NCBI RefSeq assembly: GCF_037392515.1
Contig: NC_090290.1
Coordinates: forward strand, 1,851,478 to 1,915,477
Direction: 5' to 3'
DNA: 64,000 bases
Origin: Haliotis asinina
Taxonomy: Eukaryota; Mollusca; Gastropoda; Lepetellida; Haliotidae
A program made the position numbers and the translations under genes. The notes below the pieces were generated by a model. That model had not been told where the DNA came from and did no database searches. It worked only from the letters and a program-made list of their open reading frames with translations. Shown here piece by piece: positions 45,945 through 56,035 of the stretch (positions are counted from its first letter, which is position 1; the number at the start of each line of letters is the position of its first letter).

Positions 45945-46420
45945 ATGTTGTAAAGACAATTTGATACGGCGAAGTTTCAGAGATGGCTCAAAGACTGTCA
46001 ATGGGAGGTTTCTGAAAGACCCAAGGCAAAGCTTCAGACCTTGGTGATAAACAGAGTCTGATAGGTTTAGGTTGTTTTTGCAGGCCCCACCATTTACGAT
46101 GGAGCCCTAATCAAGGGTATCTTGACCCCTCCCTACTTTGAATTGGACACCTTTAAAAGATCCAATTCCTTTGGGCATTTTGTCTTGAATACTTAATACA
46201 TGGTAAAAAGGTCAAATGTTTGTCGAAAATCAGTCCCAGAAACTTGGCCTCCTTTACAACGTTAATTGGAGAGCCATCCAAGAACAGTTCGGGATCTTTA
46301 TGAGGCTCCCGACAGAAATGTTTAGTAACTAATGTGAAATTATCTATCTGTTAAAAAGTGGGATGTGAAATAAGGCAAACGGCCGCTCAAACCAAAGTCA
46401 TTTCATTTGACAGACTTCCC
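45945..46420 (-). mobile_element. Old decayed LINE remnant (RT and post-RT)
   Basis: On the minus strand, scraps such as DFGLSGRLPY, VVKEAKFLGLIF, GACKNN and HQGLKLCLGSF are readable, with many frame breaks. It is more diverged than the other copies, so it is probably an older insertion of the same clade. Confidence 0.7.
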
Positions 46421-46689
46421 AGGCGGCGTTCCCTTACCTTGTCAAGTTCGTATATGACTTTCAAATTTTAAGGTCTTCCCATAACTCCTGTTTGTAACGT
46501 ATTTGATGGCTGTACGCTCCTCTTAGATGATACTGACGATTGCATTTGCAGTTTACAAAAGTTGTTTAGTGTTACTGAGTACTTACCAATTCAAGCATAA
46601 CGATCACTGGTTAGAAAATTATCCTTGCCCTGTCGGCGTGCGTTACGTTTGCGTCCTCAGTCCACTTCTGTTTTATTTTTCAATAACGT

Positions 46690-46765
46690 TGAGTTATTGT
46701 TGAGTGAACCCGGCGTGACGAGCGAATCTTTTAACCACAGGGCTACCCCACAGTCCCACACTCTC
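46690..46765 (-). repeat. tRNA-derived SINE head
   Basis: The reverse complement reads GTGGGGTAGCCCTGTGGTTA … GCTCGTCACGCCGGGTTCA, with A-box-like and partial B-box-like pol III promoter elements. It resembles the head of the abalone-type tRNA SINE. No body is recognisable. Confidence 0.5.
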
Positions 46766-46815
46766 AAAGAGTATAGAGCGGCAACATAGGTATAGGAAAA
46801 TTACTGCCCAGGTAG

Positions 46816-47195
46816 GTGAGTGAGTGAGTTAACATTTAACGTCACATCGGCAATATGTCAGCCATACCGTGAAGAAATCAATTTATATGAGAAAAATGAA
46901 AACGTTCTGAAGAATGAAGCCTGTCACGATGGACAGTAAAATACCAGGGTATCACAGATATGAGCATAAAACTAGCATGGAAAGTCAGTGGAAGATACGT
47001 ATTTCTATGTGCCAAATAATGTTATTAGTTTTAACTTAAAATGCTAGTTCTGATTCAAATTGTGATTGTCTAGTTGTTTTGCTTTCCTTTGACAACAGGT
47101 TTTATAATATACGCATATTCTTCATCAACGGCAACCTTGTTTTAGTCACAGTATGACTTAAATATCAAATATTAACTCACCTACTTACTCATTCT
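46816..47195. repeat. Two LINE tails in inverted arrangement
   Basis: 46816 to about 46985 is a minus-strand tail (GTGAGTGAGTGAGTTAACATTTAACGTCAC). About 46990-47195 is a decayed plus-strand tail ending ATATTAACTCACCTACTTACTC. Their 5'-truncated ends meet, giving a long imperfect palindrome. Confidence 0.65.
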
Positions 47196-47477
47196 AAGTT
47201 CAATATCCTAGTGTTACCAACTAATTGTGAATTATTAAGAAACATACAAATGGATTAAGTATTTAGTTAAAACAACTGAATCATAAATAAATCATCTATA
47301 TGCATGCACTGTTAATACGGAGAGGCAAGTGATACTGTACTGTACTCGTTGGTCGGTGGCCTATGCCGTTTTATAATAAACATTTGAATAATTAGTGTTA
47401 GTGAAAGAAAGACATTATTTCATACATCTATTTCTTTAAACAAATCAAAGTTGAAAAGATAATGAACAAAAATGTTG

Positions 47478-47649
47478 TTTTAGTGTTTCGACACTATGGC
47501 AGTATTCCAGGTATATGACAGCAGTCTGTAAATAATCCAATAAGCATCGACCTATGCTGTTGGGATACGATGACGTGTCAACCAGATCAACGAGTCTGGC
47601 CATCCTGTCGCATCTTATGACAAGTGTGGGTTACTGAATTCTAACCTGG
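47478..47649 (-). repeat. Abalone-type SINE body, decayed
   Basis: CAGTATTCCAGGTATATGAC followed by AGTCTGTAAATAATCCAAT, a GACGTGTCAACCAGATCAACGAGTC-like block and TATGACAAGTGTGGGTTACTGAA. These match, as I remember it, the minus orientation of a SINE common in Haliotis. The start tail is degraded. Confidence 0.55.
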
Positions 47650-48589
47650 ATGCTAATGATTATAATTCAACAAGAAAAAAATATAACTTAAATGTAACGA
47701 TACATTCGATAAACACAAGAATATATATATTACTGTGATTTAAGCTTGCCCGATTCTGTTTGAAGGTCACGTCGTACTCGTGTCCATCTAAGACTTGCAG
47801 GAACCGATGCCTGGAAACTCGACCTGGAAAAAACATCAGCATATCAGGTAATGTTTGGAAGTTAGTTTGTTTTTACTTTCTAGACTCGGTAATAAACATT
47901 CGATCTACCATCTACATACACCATTTACGTGCAGGCATTGGCCATATGGTGTTACATGATTCTTCATGTTCACCTTAAACCCAGGCTGGTGTTAAATACC
48001 CAGCTAACACTGCGATTAAAAGCACAACAGCAATACTTGAATTTAAGCCGCTCCATAATATTAAGCTGCAATAACTGAGGACACGTTATGGTCTTCCACT
48101 TACAGTAGGCTGTTGTGTTTGGCAGTTTGAATCAAACATGGTGCTGATGGTTTCCAACACCCTTGTTGTCGTTGTTTTGACAATGTTTCATTTCACTCAG
48201 GCGTAACAAATATTGAATCAGTTGCTTTAATGAATGTGCCAAAAGTCGTTCACAGTGCCCATTAAGCACACAAAAAAGTTGCATTTACCTTTGAATATAA
48301 ATGACTTCACCACGATTAAGTTCATATATGACTATGAAATTTTAGGGTGGTCCCATATTTTTTGCTTTTAAGGCTTTGCTCTTTTTAGATTAGGTGGCTT
48401 ATTTACACTTTGCAGAGAAATTACTGTGAAATTTGAGATTTTCTCAAACTGATAACAGAATCATAAAATAAGTGTTACATTATGTAGTAAGGTATTCAAT
48501 GTGGGAGTCAACTTGTAGGGTATAGAATAAACAGTGGTACATTAAGAGTTATCTCCCCTGGTGTAGCTGACGGTTTCCTTTGACGACAA
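47650..48589. other. Spacer without recognised gene
   Basis: AT-rich. Contains a TTATCTCCCCTGG motif near 48550, common in molluscan repeats. I see no gene. Confidence 0.4.
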
Positions 48590-49085
48590 GGCAGATTTGA
48601 CAGCAGAAGAGAAAAGAAAACTGGTTCAAGATGATTTGTGACATATGCTAAAGAACTAGCTGGTACTCATAACATTCCTCTGTCCACAGTATACAGAACA
48701 TAAGTTGGAATGGCGCACAGGATATGGGTCAGGGAGGTCAAGTAAGTTTAGTGCATGTCGCCACTGACTTGGTCAGATTGAAAGCGCTGAGAATAACAGA
48801 AACGAGATGATTGATAGAGAGAGAAAGTGATCAGATATGTGAGGAAACGCTCAGACTAGAATTACAAAGACGTAGATAGATGAAAAAGAGCGGGATGCTC
48901 TCACCGTTGGTGAAAGATACACAAGGTGATAGACGTGTAAACTAATGGAGGGCTCACGAAAATCAAGATTGGGACAGTGTTTTCTTTTCTGGTGAAAGCT
49001 CTGACTGGCTTTTTCCGAACTTTCTGGCAAATGTGGACAAAAGATATGAAACCTGTTTACGAACTACTGCATATACGTCTGATTG
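48590..49085 (+). pseudogene. Tc1-like transposase remnant
   Basis: Readable scraps in order: LTAEEKRKLVQDD, an HTH-like ELAGTHNIPLSTVYRT, TGYGSGRSSKFSA (hinge, typically TGSGRPSK…), then NQDWDSVFFSGESSDWLFPN. The last is the first catalytic block; the usual S-D-E reads S-G-E, so the Asp is lost. Many frame breaks. It is a different family from the mariner 600 bp downstream. Confidence 0.55.
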
Positions 49086-49092
49086 GATTAGC

Positions 49093-49627
49093 CAATGTCA
49101 TTGGATCCAGAACAATATCTTCTAGATTACCAGTCAACAGTTCTATTTTAACAGCTGAAGATAATGCCATATTAACAGCTCTTAAATATATTCAAAGACA
49201 CTCTAAACATAAACAGTATAAAATCTATTCAGACTCTTTTTCTTGCCTTCAGGCTATTAAAATATTTCTTGTAAACATCCAATTTTAATTGATATTATTG
49301 AATTGTATAATAATCTTGCTACTGGCCAAAACGACATCGTCCTCTGTTGGTTACCCAGCCATGTAGGCATTTCTGGTAACGCAAAGGCCGATCTTGCTCC
49401 CAAGGTAGCACTCAACAAATCTGTGACACTTCTTCTGTGTTTGAAGTACCGTAAAATTATTGTCCTTCTGAGAGGGTACGTAAGTCCCAAAACATTCCAA
49501 GTAAAATTTAATCTTCCTTCTTTTTAGCCGTAGTATTAAAGTAGTAGTCGTTTTAATTTTTGGCTAATCTTGCATACTGTCGCCAGCAGCTGAGGGGATG
49601 GTGTAAATGCAGCTAGGGACCATGCAG
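49093..49627 (+). mobile_element. LINE copy J, RNase H fragment fused to 3' UTR
   Basis: RNase H from V-I-G-S-R-T-I-S-S-R-L-P through AED (for AEA), SDSFSCLQAI and SHVGISGN to about 49430. The sequence then jumps directly into the 3' UTR hairpin region (GTACCGTAAAATTATTGTCC, 49447 on). It ends in GACCATGCAGG at the mariner border and does not visibly resume at 50789. Confidence 0.75.
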
Positions 49628-50788
49628 GTACGAGGGGATGTCAATAAATTTGAGCCTTGCATAGAAAAACACAAAATATTGGTATGAACCACATTTATTT
49701 TTCAACATAGTCCCCTTGTGAGTCAAGACACTTGTTCCGTCTTTTCTGCCATCTCTGCAGAAGGCACCATTTTGGTCCTCAAACCAAGCCTCAGTAGCAG
49801 CAATAAGCTCACTATGATCCTGAAATCTACGACCACGCAAGTGTTTGTTGAGATTTGAGCACAGATGGTAATCACTTGGTGTCAGGTCTGGAGAGTATGG
49901 GGGGTGCGGCAAGATTTCGTACCCGCATTCCTGGACAGCAGCGGCTGCAACGCGAGAAGTGTGTACTGGAGCATTGTCTTGATGTAGACATTCATTCTTC
50001 TTCCTTTTGGTAAGTAATCTATGTGGATGACGCCTTTGCTATCCCAGAAGACTGTCGCCATTACCTTCTGCACTGATCTGGAGGCTTTCCTTGGAGAAGT
50101 GACATGTTTCCAATCCATGGATTCTTGTTTGCTCTCAGGATCATAGTGGTGGATCCAGGTTTCATCACAGGTTACTATCATAAAGTGAAAATCTTCTGGA
50201 TTCTTCTTGTATTTGGTTAGCATGGAGTTGCTTATGGTGGCCCTTGTTTGCTTCATTACATCTGTAAGCATTCTTGGCACCCATCTTACGCACACCTTAG
50301 ACATGACGAGATGTTCATGAAGAATTGTCTCGATGGATCCGTGTGAAATGCCTGTGGTCTCCTCTAACTCGTGGAGTGTGATTCGACGATTTTCCAACAC
50401 AAGTCTATGCACTCTGTCAATGTTTTCCTGACTTGTGCTTGTTGTTGGGCGACCTGGACGGGGGTCATCTTCAAGACTCTCTCTACCATGCTTAAATTCA
50501 TTGACCCATCGTTTGATGGTAACAGATCAAGGGGAAGACTTCCCATAAACTGCTGAAAGCCTTTCTTCAATGGTCTTCGCCGAGTTCAAGAACTAAAAAC
50601 GTAATTACTGCTTTATACTCAATTTTATTCATTTTCACTGCTGTGAGGGGGGTCTCTTTCTGTCAATGTGAGTTGTTCAATAACTTCTGAGCGTAGGATA
50701 CCAAAACTTCATCATCATATCATATCAGCTACACCCCAAGGTTCAATGTCGTACCACAGGCTGTGAAAACGTATTGACATCCCCTCGT
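49628..50788 (-). mobile_element. Mariner (DD34D) transposon
   Basis: Ends are inverted repeats CGAGGGGATGTCAATA (49629 on) and TATTGACATCCCCTCG (to about 50787), with TA on both outer sides as expected for this superfamily. The 1.16-kb body encodes a broken transposase on the minus strand. It lies at the broken end of LINE fragment J. Confidence 0.88.
49695..50632 (-). pseudogene. Mariner transposase, broken
   Basis: ATG 50632 (M-N-K-I-E-Y-K-A-V-I). A frameshift before A-K-T-I-E-E-R-L, a TGA after Y-G-K-S-S-P, then IKRWVNEFKHGRESLEDDPR, RPGRPTT and the second HTH-like region (ELEETTGISHGSIETIL). Catalytic block one is TCDETWIHHYDPESK. A deletion of about 30-40 codons after DYLPKGRR removes part of the core. 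Block two is HQDNAPVHTS and block three is YSPDLTPSDYHL, with exactly 34 residues between the last two aspartates. It ends C-L-D-S-Q-G-D-Y-V-E-K and TAA at 49697-49695. Confidence 0.85.
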
Positions 50789-50962
50789 ATCATTACGTGG
50801 AACAACGCAGTTGTATATTTTCACTGGAGAATTGACAAAGGAGTGAGCATGGTCTTAAGCAGCTTTTAACAACATTCCAGTAATATCATGGCGGGGACTC
50901 CAGAAATAGGCTTCAAACACTGTCCCCACATAGGGAACTGGGGCCAACGCTTTTCCACAAGG

Positions 50963-51016
50963 CTGCCCCAACTGCCCCAACTGCCCCAACTGCCCCAATT
51001 GCCCCAACTGCCCCTT
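50963..51016 (+). repeat. 9-bp minisatellite (CTGCCCCAA)n
   Basis: About six head-to-tail copies with one variant unit (TTGCCCCAA). Confidence 0.9.
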
Positions 51017-52039
51017 CTGACAACAGAATGAAATGTTGATATCTCAGATGATCACCTCCTTCCAAAGGACGAACACTATAGGAAGAATGAAGATAATTAG
51101 ATTTACCAGCATGATCGCGACCCAAAGCACTCTGTGAGCTTCGGATGAAAATAGTTTAGACTTGTCGAGATCTTAACCTAATGCATATTGTGTGGGGACT
51201 AGTGAAGGACAGAATAAGAAAGAAAACGTCTTAGAAATAATGAGGATATGAAGAAAGAAGTGTTCAAATTTTGGGAATACACTGTTTCCTACAAACTTTG
51301 ATCGGCAGTGTACCTTGGCACATTCAGTCGTTTATTGCAGTACTCATGAAGTATTGAAAAGAAACCTAGACTGTAAGAGAATCATATCTCAACATATTCA
51401 TTAAAGAAAACCTCTATAGTTTATATATATAGTGTATTAGATATTTTCCGCAATACGTTTCTCAATACTTTCTGTAAATACCACGTATTGTGCTATATTT
51501 GTCCATCATGAACATTCACCTGATCAAGGAGCAAGCCTTAAAACGTTGGTGGTCTTAAGTGTGATATTCTTTCATTTGATTGTGATCTATAGCCCTCCTT
51601 TCATGTTGTTCGTTCTACATGATATATCATCCTTTTATGATGAAATGGCGGTTTTAGAGAATTAATTCATTTGTTACACCAATCCATGCTTGTTTATGGT
51701 TTTATACATGATGTTGTTTCAGTAAACTTTAATGGTAACATGCTTTCTGAAGAACCTTAAACAATATTTACATGTAAAGGCAGACTTTGTAACTTCCAGT
51801 TGCCATTGACGTTAGTGACTTGATGACTTTCAGAAGATATAATTAAGGCCAAAGTTCGTAGTACTGGTAAGATCTGTGTAGATAGGCAACAAGAGTTAAG
51901 TCAGGAACTCACGAAAAACCTCAGTGTACACAGACAGTGCTATGTCTCCTTCACCGTCAGAGGTGACACAATACAAGTTACGTTTTCTGGCACATTATGT
52001 TTAGATGATTTCACAATATTCATTCTAAATGTCAATAAA
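51017..52039. other. Upstream region of the ankyrin gene
   Basis: AT-rich, no repeat or ORF recognised. The final 200 bp are the likely 5' flank or 5' UTR of the ankyrin gene. ATG at 52029 (ATGTCAATAAAATGCC) is out of frame and overlaps the gene start region. Confidence 0.4.
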
Positions 52040-53734
52040 ATGCCGGTTTGCTTTCAAAATATTCATTCAGGAGATATGATGCGGAACACCCATGAAAGAT
52101 TTCCACAAGAAAAAGGACACAAAATTCAAACTCAAGTAAACAGCCTGTTCCATGATACCAATAGGAAGGGGTACCTACTCCGAGTGAAACGCTTCTTGTC
52201 CCAAGGTTTGGTTGATGTCAACAGTAGAAGTGAGAAGCACGGAAAGACACTACTCATGGTGGCGGCTCAAGAAGGACATAGAAAACTATTTGACTTTCTT
52301 GTAAGTAAAGGAGCTAATGCATCACTCGTAGATGAAAATGGAGACAATGTCCTGCACATGGCCTGCAGAGGAGGACGTATGGCTATTGTGAAGTATATAG
52401 TCAAAAATGACAGTGTTGATATTAACAGTAAGGGAATGCACGGATCAACTTCATTGCTGCAGACTGTATATTGTGGACACATGCACGTGTTGAGATTCCT
52501 CTTGACCAAGGAAGCTAATGTGTCACACTTGGATAACGAAGGAGAGAATATCCTGCACGTGGCATGCAGAGGGGGACATTTGAATATGGTGAAGTATGTC
52601 CTCTCACTGCCCAGTGTTGATATCAACAGCAGGGAGTGTTACGGAGAGACCCCTCTGATGAAGGCTGCATCAGAAGGACACATTGACGTATTTGTGTTTA
52701 TTGTGACATCCAGAGCTGATGTGCATCTCCTGGATGATGACGGCGACAACATACTTCATCATGCTTCAATTGGGGGGCATGCAAACATAGTTCAGTTTAT
52801 CGTATCACACAAACTAGTGGACATTAACAGTAGAGGAAAAGATGGAATGACGCCATTGATGAGAGTGGCGTATTATGGACATAAAAAAGTGTTTTACCTG
52901 TTTATGAGGGAAGGTGGTGAAACGAAATTGGTGGATGATCGGGGTTACAACATCCTTCATCTGGCCGCCTTGAGTGGACAGGTCGAGATGGTGAAGATTA
53001 TCCTCTCTCTAACCACCGTGGACATTAACAGTAGAACACACACGGGACAAACCCCGTTGATGACGGCCGCATATGAAGGACACAAAGACGTTTTTGAGTT
53101 CCTCTTATCTAAGGGAGCTAATGTGTCATATGTTGATGATAAGGGAGACAACATACTTCATCATGCCTCATATGGGGGCCATACAGAGATGGTTCAGTAT
53201 ATTCTATCACAAGACCTGGTAAATATCAACATTCGTGGAAAATACGGAGCTACCCCTCTGATGAAGGCTGTTCTTAGGGGACACATAAATGTGTTTAAGT
53301 ATCTCATGCGTATGAAAGCTAACGTGTCACTGGTGGATTCTGACGGAGACAGCATACTTCATTATGCGTCCATTGGGGAGCATACAAAGATGGTTCAGCA
53401 TGTCCTATCACTAGAGCAGGTGGATATCAACAGTCGGGGAAAACACGGGAGAACAGCCTTGATGAGGGCGGCATTTTACGGACACAGAAAGGTGGTTGAC
53501 CTCCTTGTGAGTAAAGGTGGTTTGACTAACCTAGTGGATGCTGAGGGTCACAGCATGCTTCATCTGGCCTCTTTAGGTGGACGTCTGGAGATGGTGAAGT
53601 ATATCCTCTCACAGAACATGGCCGACATAAACGCCAGGGACGAGGAAGGGGACACTGCAGCCATGGTAGCAAAACGTAAAGGAAAACTTGACGTGTATAA
53701 TTTCCTTGTTTCAAAGGGTTGTGCAGAAATATGA
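52040..53734 (+). CDS. Intronless ankyrin-repeat protein built of 67-residue double repeats
   Basis: 564 residues, one uninterrupted frame. ATG 52040 is the first in-frame Met. The protein is ankyrin repeats almost throughout. From residue 68 there are seven units of exactly 67 residues (starts 68, 135, 202, 269, 336, 403, 470), each a pair: G-x-T-P-L-M-x-A-A-x-x-G-H…F-L-x-S-K-G-A-N-V then D-G-D-N-I-L-H-x-A-S-x-G-G-H…I-L-S…V-D-I-N-S-R. A half unit precedes them and a half follows (537-564), about 16 repeats in all. No signal peptide, membrane segment or other domain is seen, so it is probably an intracellular protein-binding scaffold; the partner is unknown. It is the clearest non-transposon gene in the window. 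Confidence 0.87.
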   Translation: MPVCFQNIHSGDMMRNTHERFPQEKGHKIQTQVNSLFHDTNRKGYLLRVKRFLSQGLVDVNSRSEKHGKTLLMVAAQEGHRKLFDFLVSKGANASLVDENGDNVLHMACRGGRMAIVKYIVKNDSVDINSKGMHGSTSLLQTVYCGHMHVLRFLLTKEANVSHLDNEGENILHVACRGGHLNMVKYVLSLPSVDINSRECYGETPLMKAASEGHIDVFVFIVTSRADVHLLDDDGDNILHHASIGGHANIVQFIVSHKLVDINSRGKDGMTPLMRVAYYGHKKVFYLFMREGGETKLVDDRGYNILHLAALSGQVEMVKIILSLTTVDINSRTHTGQTPLMTAAYEGHKDVFEFLLSKGANVSYVDDKGDNILHHASYGGHTEMVQYILSQDLVNINIRGKYGATPLMKAVLRGHINVFKYLMRMKANVSLVDSDGDSILHYASIGEHTKMVQHVLSLEQVDINSRGKHGRTALMRAAFYGHRKVVDLLVSKGGLTNLVDAEGHSMLHLASLGGRLEMVKYILSQNMADINARDEEGDTAAMVAKRKGKLDVYNFLVSKGCAEI

Positions 53735-54253
53735 GTGTAGCTTTTGGATTTACTTCACTCAGTATGATATATTAGCTGTGGCACATGGTAGAATGTAACA
53801 AGTCGTGTAGCTGCATTTATGAACATTTGTTACACTTAGTCGTTATTTTGTGAAGGAGGGAACACTAGAGTGCCGTTATAACTGATAAAGAGGGTTTAGT
53901 GTTAGTCAAATTGTAGTGGTTCCGCGAAAGGGTTCAACAATGCTGTACAGCTGTTGACATGGACACTGACAACTCCCATCTTCACCGGTTATTCAGTCTC
54001 CCTATATTGCAGTGATACAGATAATGTCGTTTTATGGTTGTCTTTCTTAGTGCTTTTCTTAAAGGAAAGAAGGTCCAATGGAGGAGGGTATCCTGCATCT
54101 TCTCTTTGTGTGTGGACGTCTTCTGCAGAACTAGGCTGGTACTGCTAGTTTATGTATATATGATATGTAGGTATATGTGTGCATTTTATAAAATATGTCG
54201 AAACAGAATATATGGATTTGGTAAATGTGTTACTTATATGGGCATTAAGACCT

Positions 54254-54259
54254 AATAAA
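54254..54259 (+). terminator. Candidate poly(A) signal of the ankyrin gene
   Basis: AATAAA 520 bp after the stop codon. No earlier hexamer is evident between. Confidence 0.45.
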
Positions 54260-54334
54260 CATATACGAAAGAGATAACAACAGCGCAACTGTTGATGACA
54301 TACGTTTTCAGCTAGACCGTTCGAGGTTATGCGT

Positions 54335-54470
54335 CAGTGGGGAAATCCAGACGTTTAAACGCTCGCCCATCAAGCAAAAAGATTGGGGTTGGATTCCACA
54401 CATGGATACAATATTTCGAAGTCACGTTGTGATATTATTGGAATATTGCCAGAAAGTAAAGTCGTCCACC
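54335..54470 (+). repeat. tRNA-derived SINE, decayed
   Basis: A-box-like CAGTGGGGAAATCCAGACG and B-box-like GGGTTGGATTCC head, then a body GTTGTGATATTATTGGAATA TTGCC. This matches the layout of the abalone-type SINE (tRNA head plus GATATTGCTGGAATATTGC tail module). Its CTCA tail is lost. Confidence 0.6.
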
Positions 54471-54639
54471 CAGAATGTAAACACATATTGGTATGTCTAT
54501 CCTCAACTTGTATTTCATGAAGAAACTCTTCTATTGGCGTTGAGAGCACTGTTACTTGACTTCCATTTGACAAATTGAAAATATTGTCCTATGATACACT
54601 TTATTCTTCATGGTTCTCAGGGACTCTTTGAATTAGTGG

Positions 54640-54942
54640 AGTGGCTAACATTTCCTACAATCGCCAGCAGCTGAGGGGATGGTGTAAATCCAACTAGGGT
54701 CCATACATGTAGCAAAGGTATCCATGGTCGCTAGTATGGTGATCAACTTTCAGGTGTTGGCGAGATATAGCCTGGTTTCACATTATATTGTCCAAATAGT
54801 GATATTACGTTTAATTCTAATGGTGACATTCTCTTGTTTTACAGTTCTTTGCTGACAGGTTTGCATGATATTCACATGTTCTCTTTTAATGGTATGTATT
54901 GTCTCGTCACGATATGGCTGAAATATTGCCGTTAAATATTAA
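54640..54942 (+). mobile_element. LINE 3'-UTR-only copy
   Basis: From GTGGCTAACATTTCCTACAA through CAGCTGAGGGGATGGTGTAA and GATATGGCTGAAATATTGCC to GTTAAATATTAAC. The CTCA repeat is gone. Confidence 0.75.
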
Positions 54943-56035
54943 CTTATACGATCACTTAATCGGAGAGCGTTCCTTCCATTCCCCCATATTCTTTCTTCCT
55001 CAGATTAACAAAGTTTAACACTAAGTAGTTCAACCCCATATATACTGTTCTTAATTTGTGTGGTTTAAGTTATTTTTGCGAGTTCTCTATTAATTGTTGT
55101 ATTAGGTTTTGTTAATATTTATGGTGTATATCAATTAATAATTATTATTTGGGACGGGAGATGAACTCCCATAGACTACAAGAGTTAGTCCTAGGCTGAG
55201 TTCTTATTTAATGCATATTCAGTTCGTATAATTGAAAACTCTAATAAATATCACAATAAAGCATACCCGGGTAACAATACCACGTTCACGTAAATAGTAG
55301 TGTCACATCGATGACGGCCGGCAACAACAGTTCAGAAGGACTCACATCGTGAGTCAATCACGGTTCAAGTCTATATCACAGGTATGCATAGAATGCAAGC
55401 TCCAACCTTATTATATCACGGTGTGTCCTGAACTTGGTCTTGATCTGTCATCAGGTGATGGCGTCACCAACCGAATATTACATCAAAAAGCTCATTGGGG
55501 ACTCCATTGTCTGGGACTATTCCCAGACTAGAAAGGTCAGCTTTGGGGCAGAGTTCTTTACTTATCCAGCCGCGTGGGATAAACCCAGCGAGATACAACA
55601 TATTAAAAATGAAAATAAATTTAGACATAAAAATATGCATGTGTCAAAGAATCACATTTGAATATCACATTTAAATACAATATAATGTTTCAACATTACA
55701 CAAAAATTGAATAAATACAATTAACTCTTACAGAAACATCAAATTAAGACACATGTGGCCAATGACAGCAATTACAACAGTGGAAACAAGTATTATGGAT
55801 ATAACTGTGATATTACACATAATTACCAGCTGTGGGCTGAATCAAATGGTAGTTGTTTTCCTCAGGCGACTTCACTAATACATCTAACCACAATAGCACA
55901 ACTGTAAATGCTATGAAAACTCTAGTATAAAATACATCACAAATGCAGTACAAATTGTTTTAGACAAGTGCATCCGCAGAACATTGGAAAGTATTTTATA
56001 TCAACATTCCATATCCTTTCAGCTATATCTTTACC
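54943..56035. other. Spacer with one unrecognised short frame
   Basis: A frame from ATG 55458 to 55661 (M-A-S-P-T-E-Y-Y-I-K-K-L-I-G-D-S-I-V-W-D …, 67 codons) follows a CAG that could be an acceptor. The sequence looks protein-like, but I recognise no family. The rest is AT-rich without features. Confidence 0.2.
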
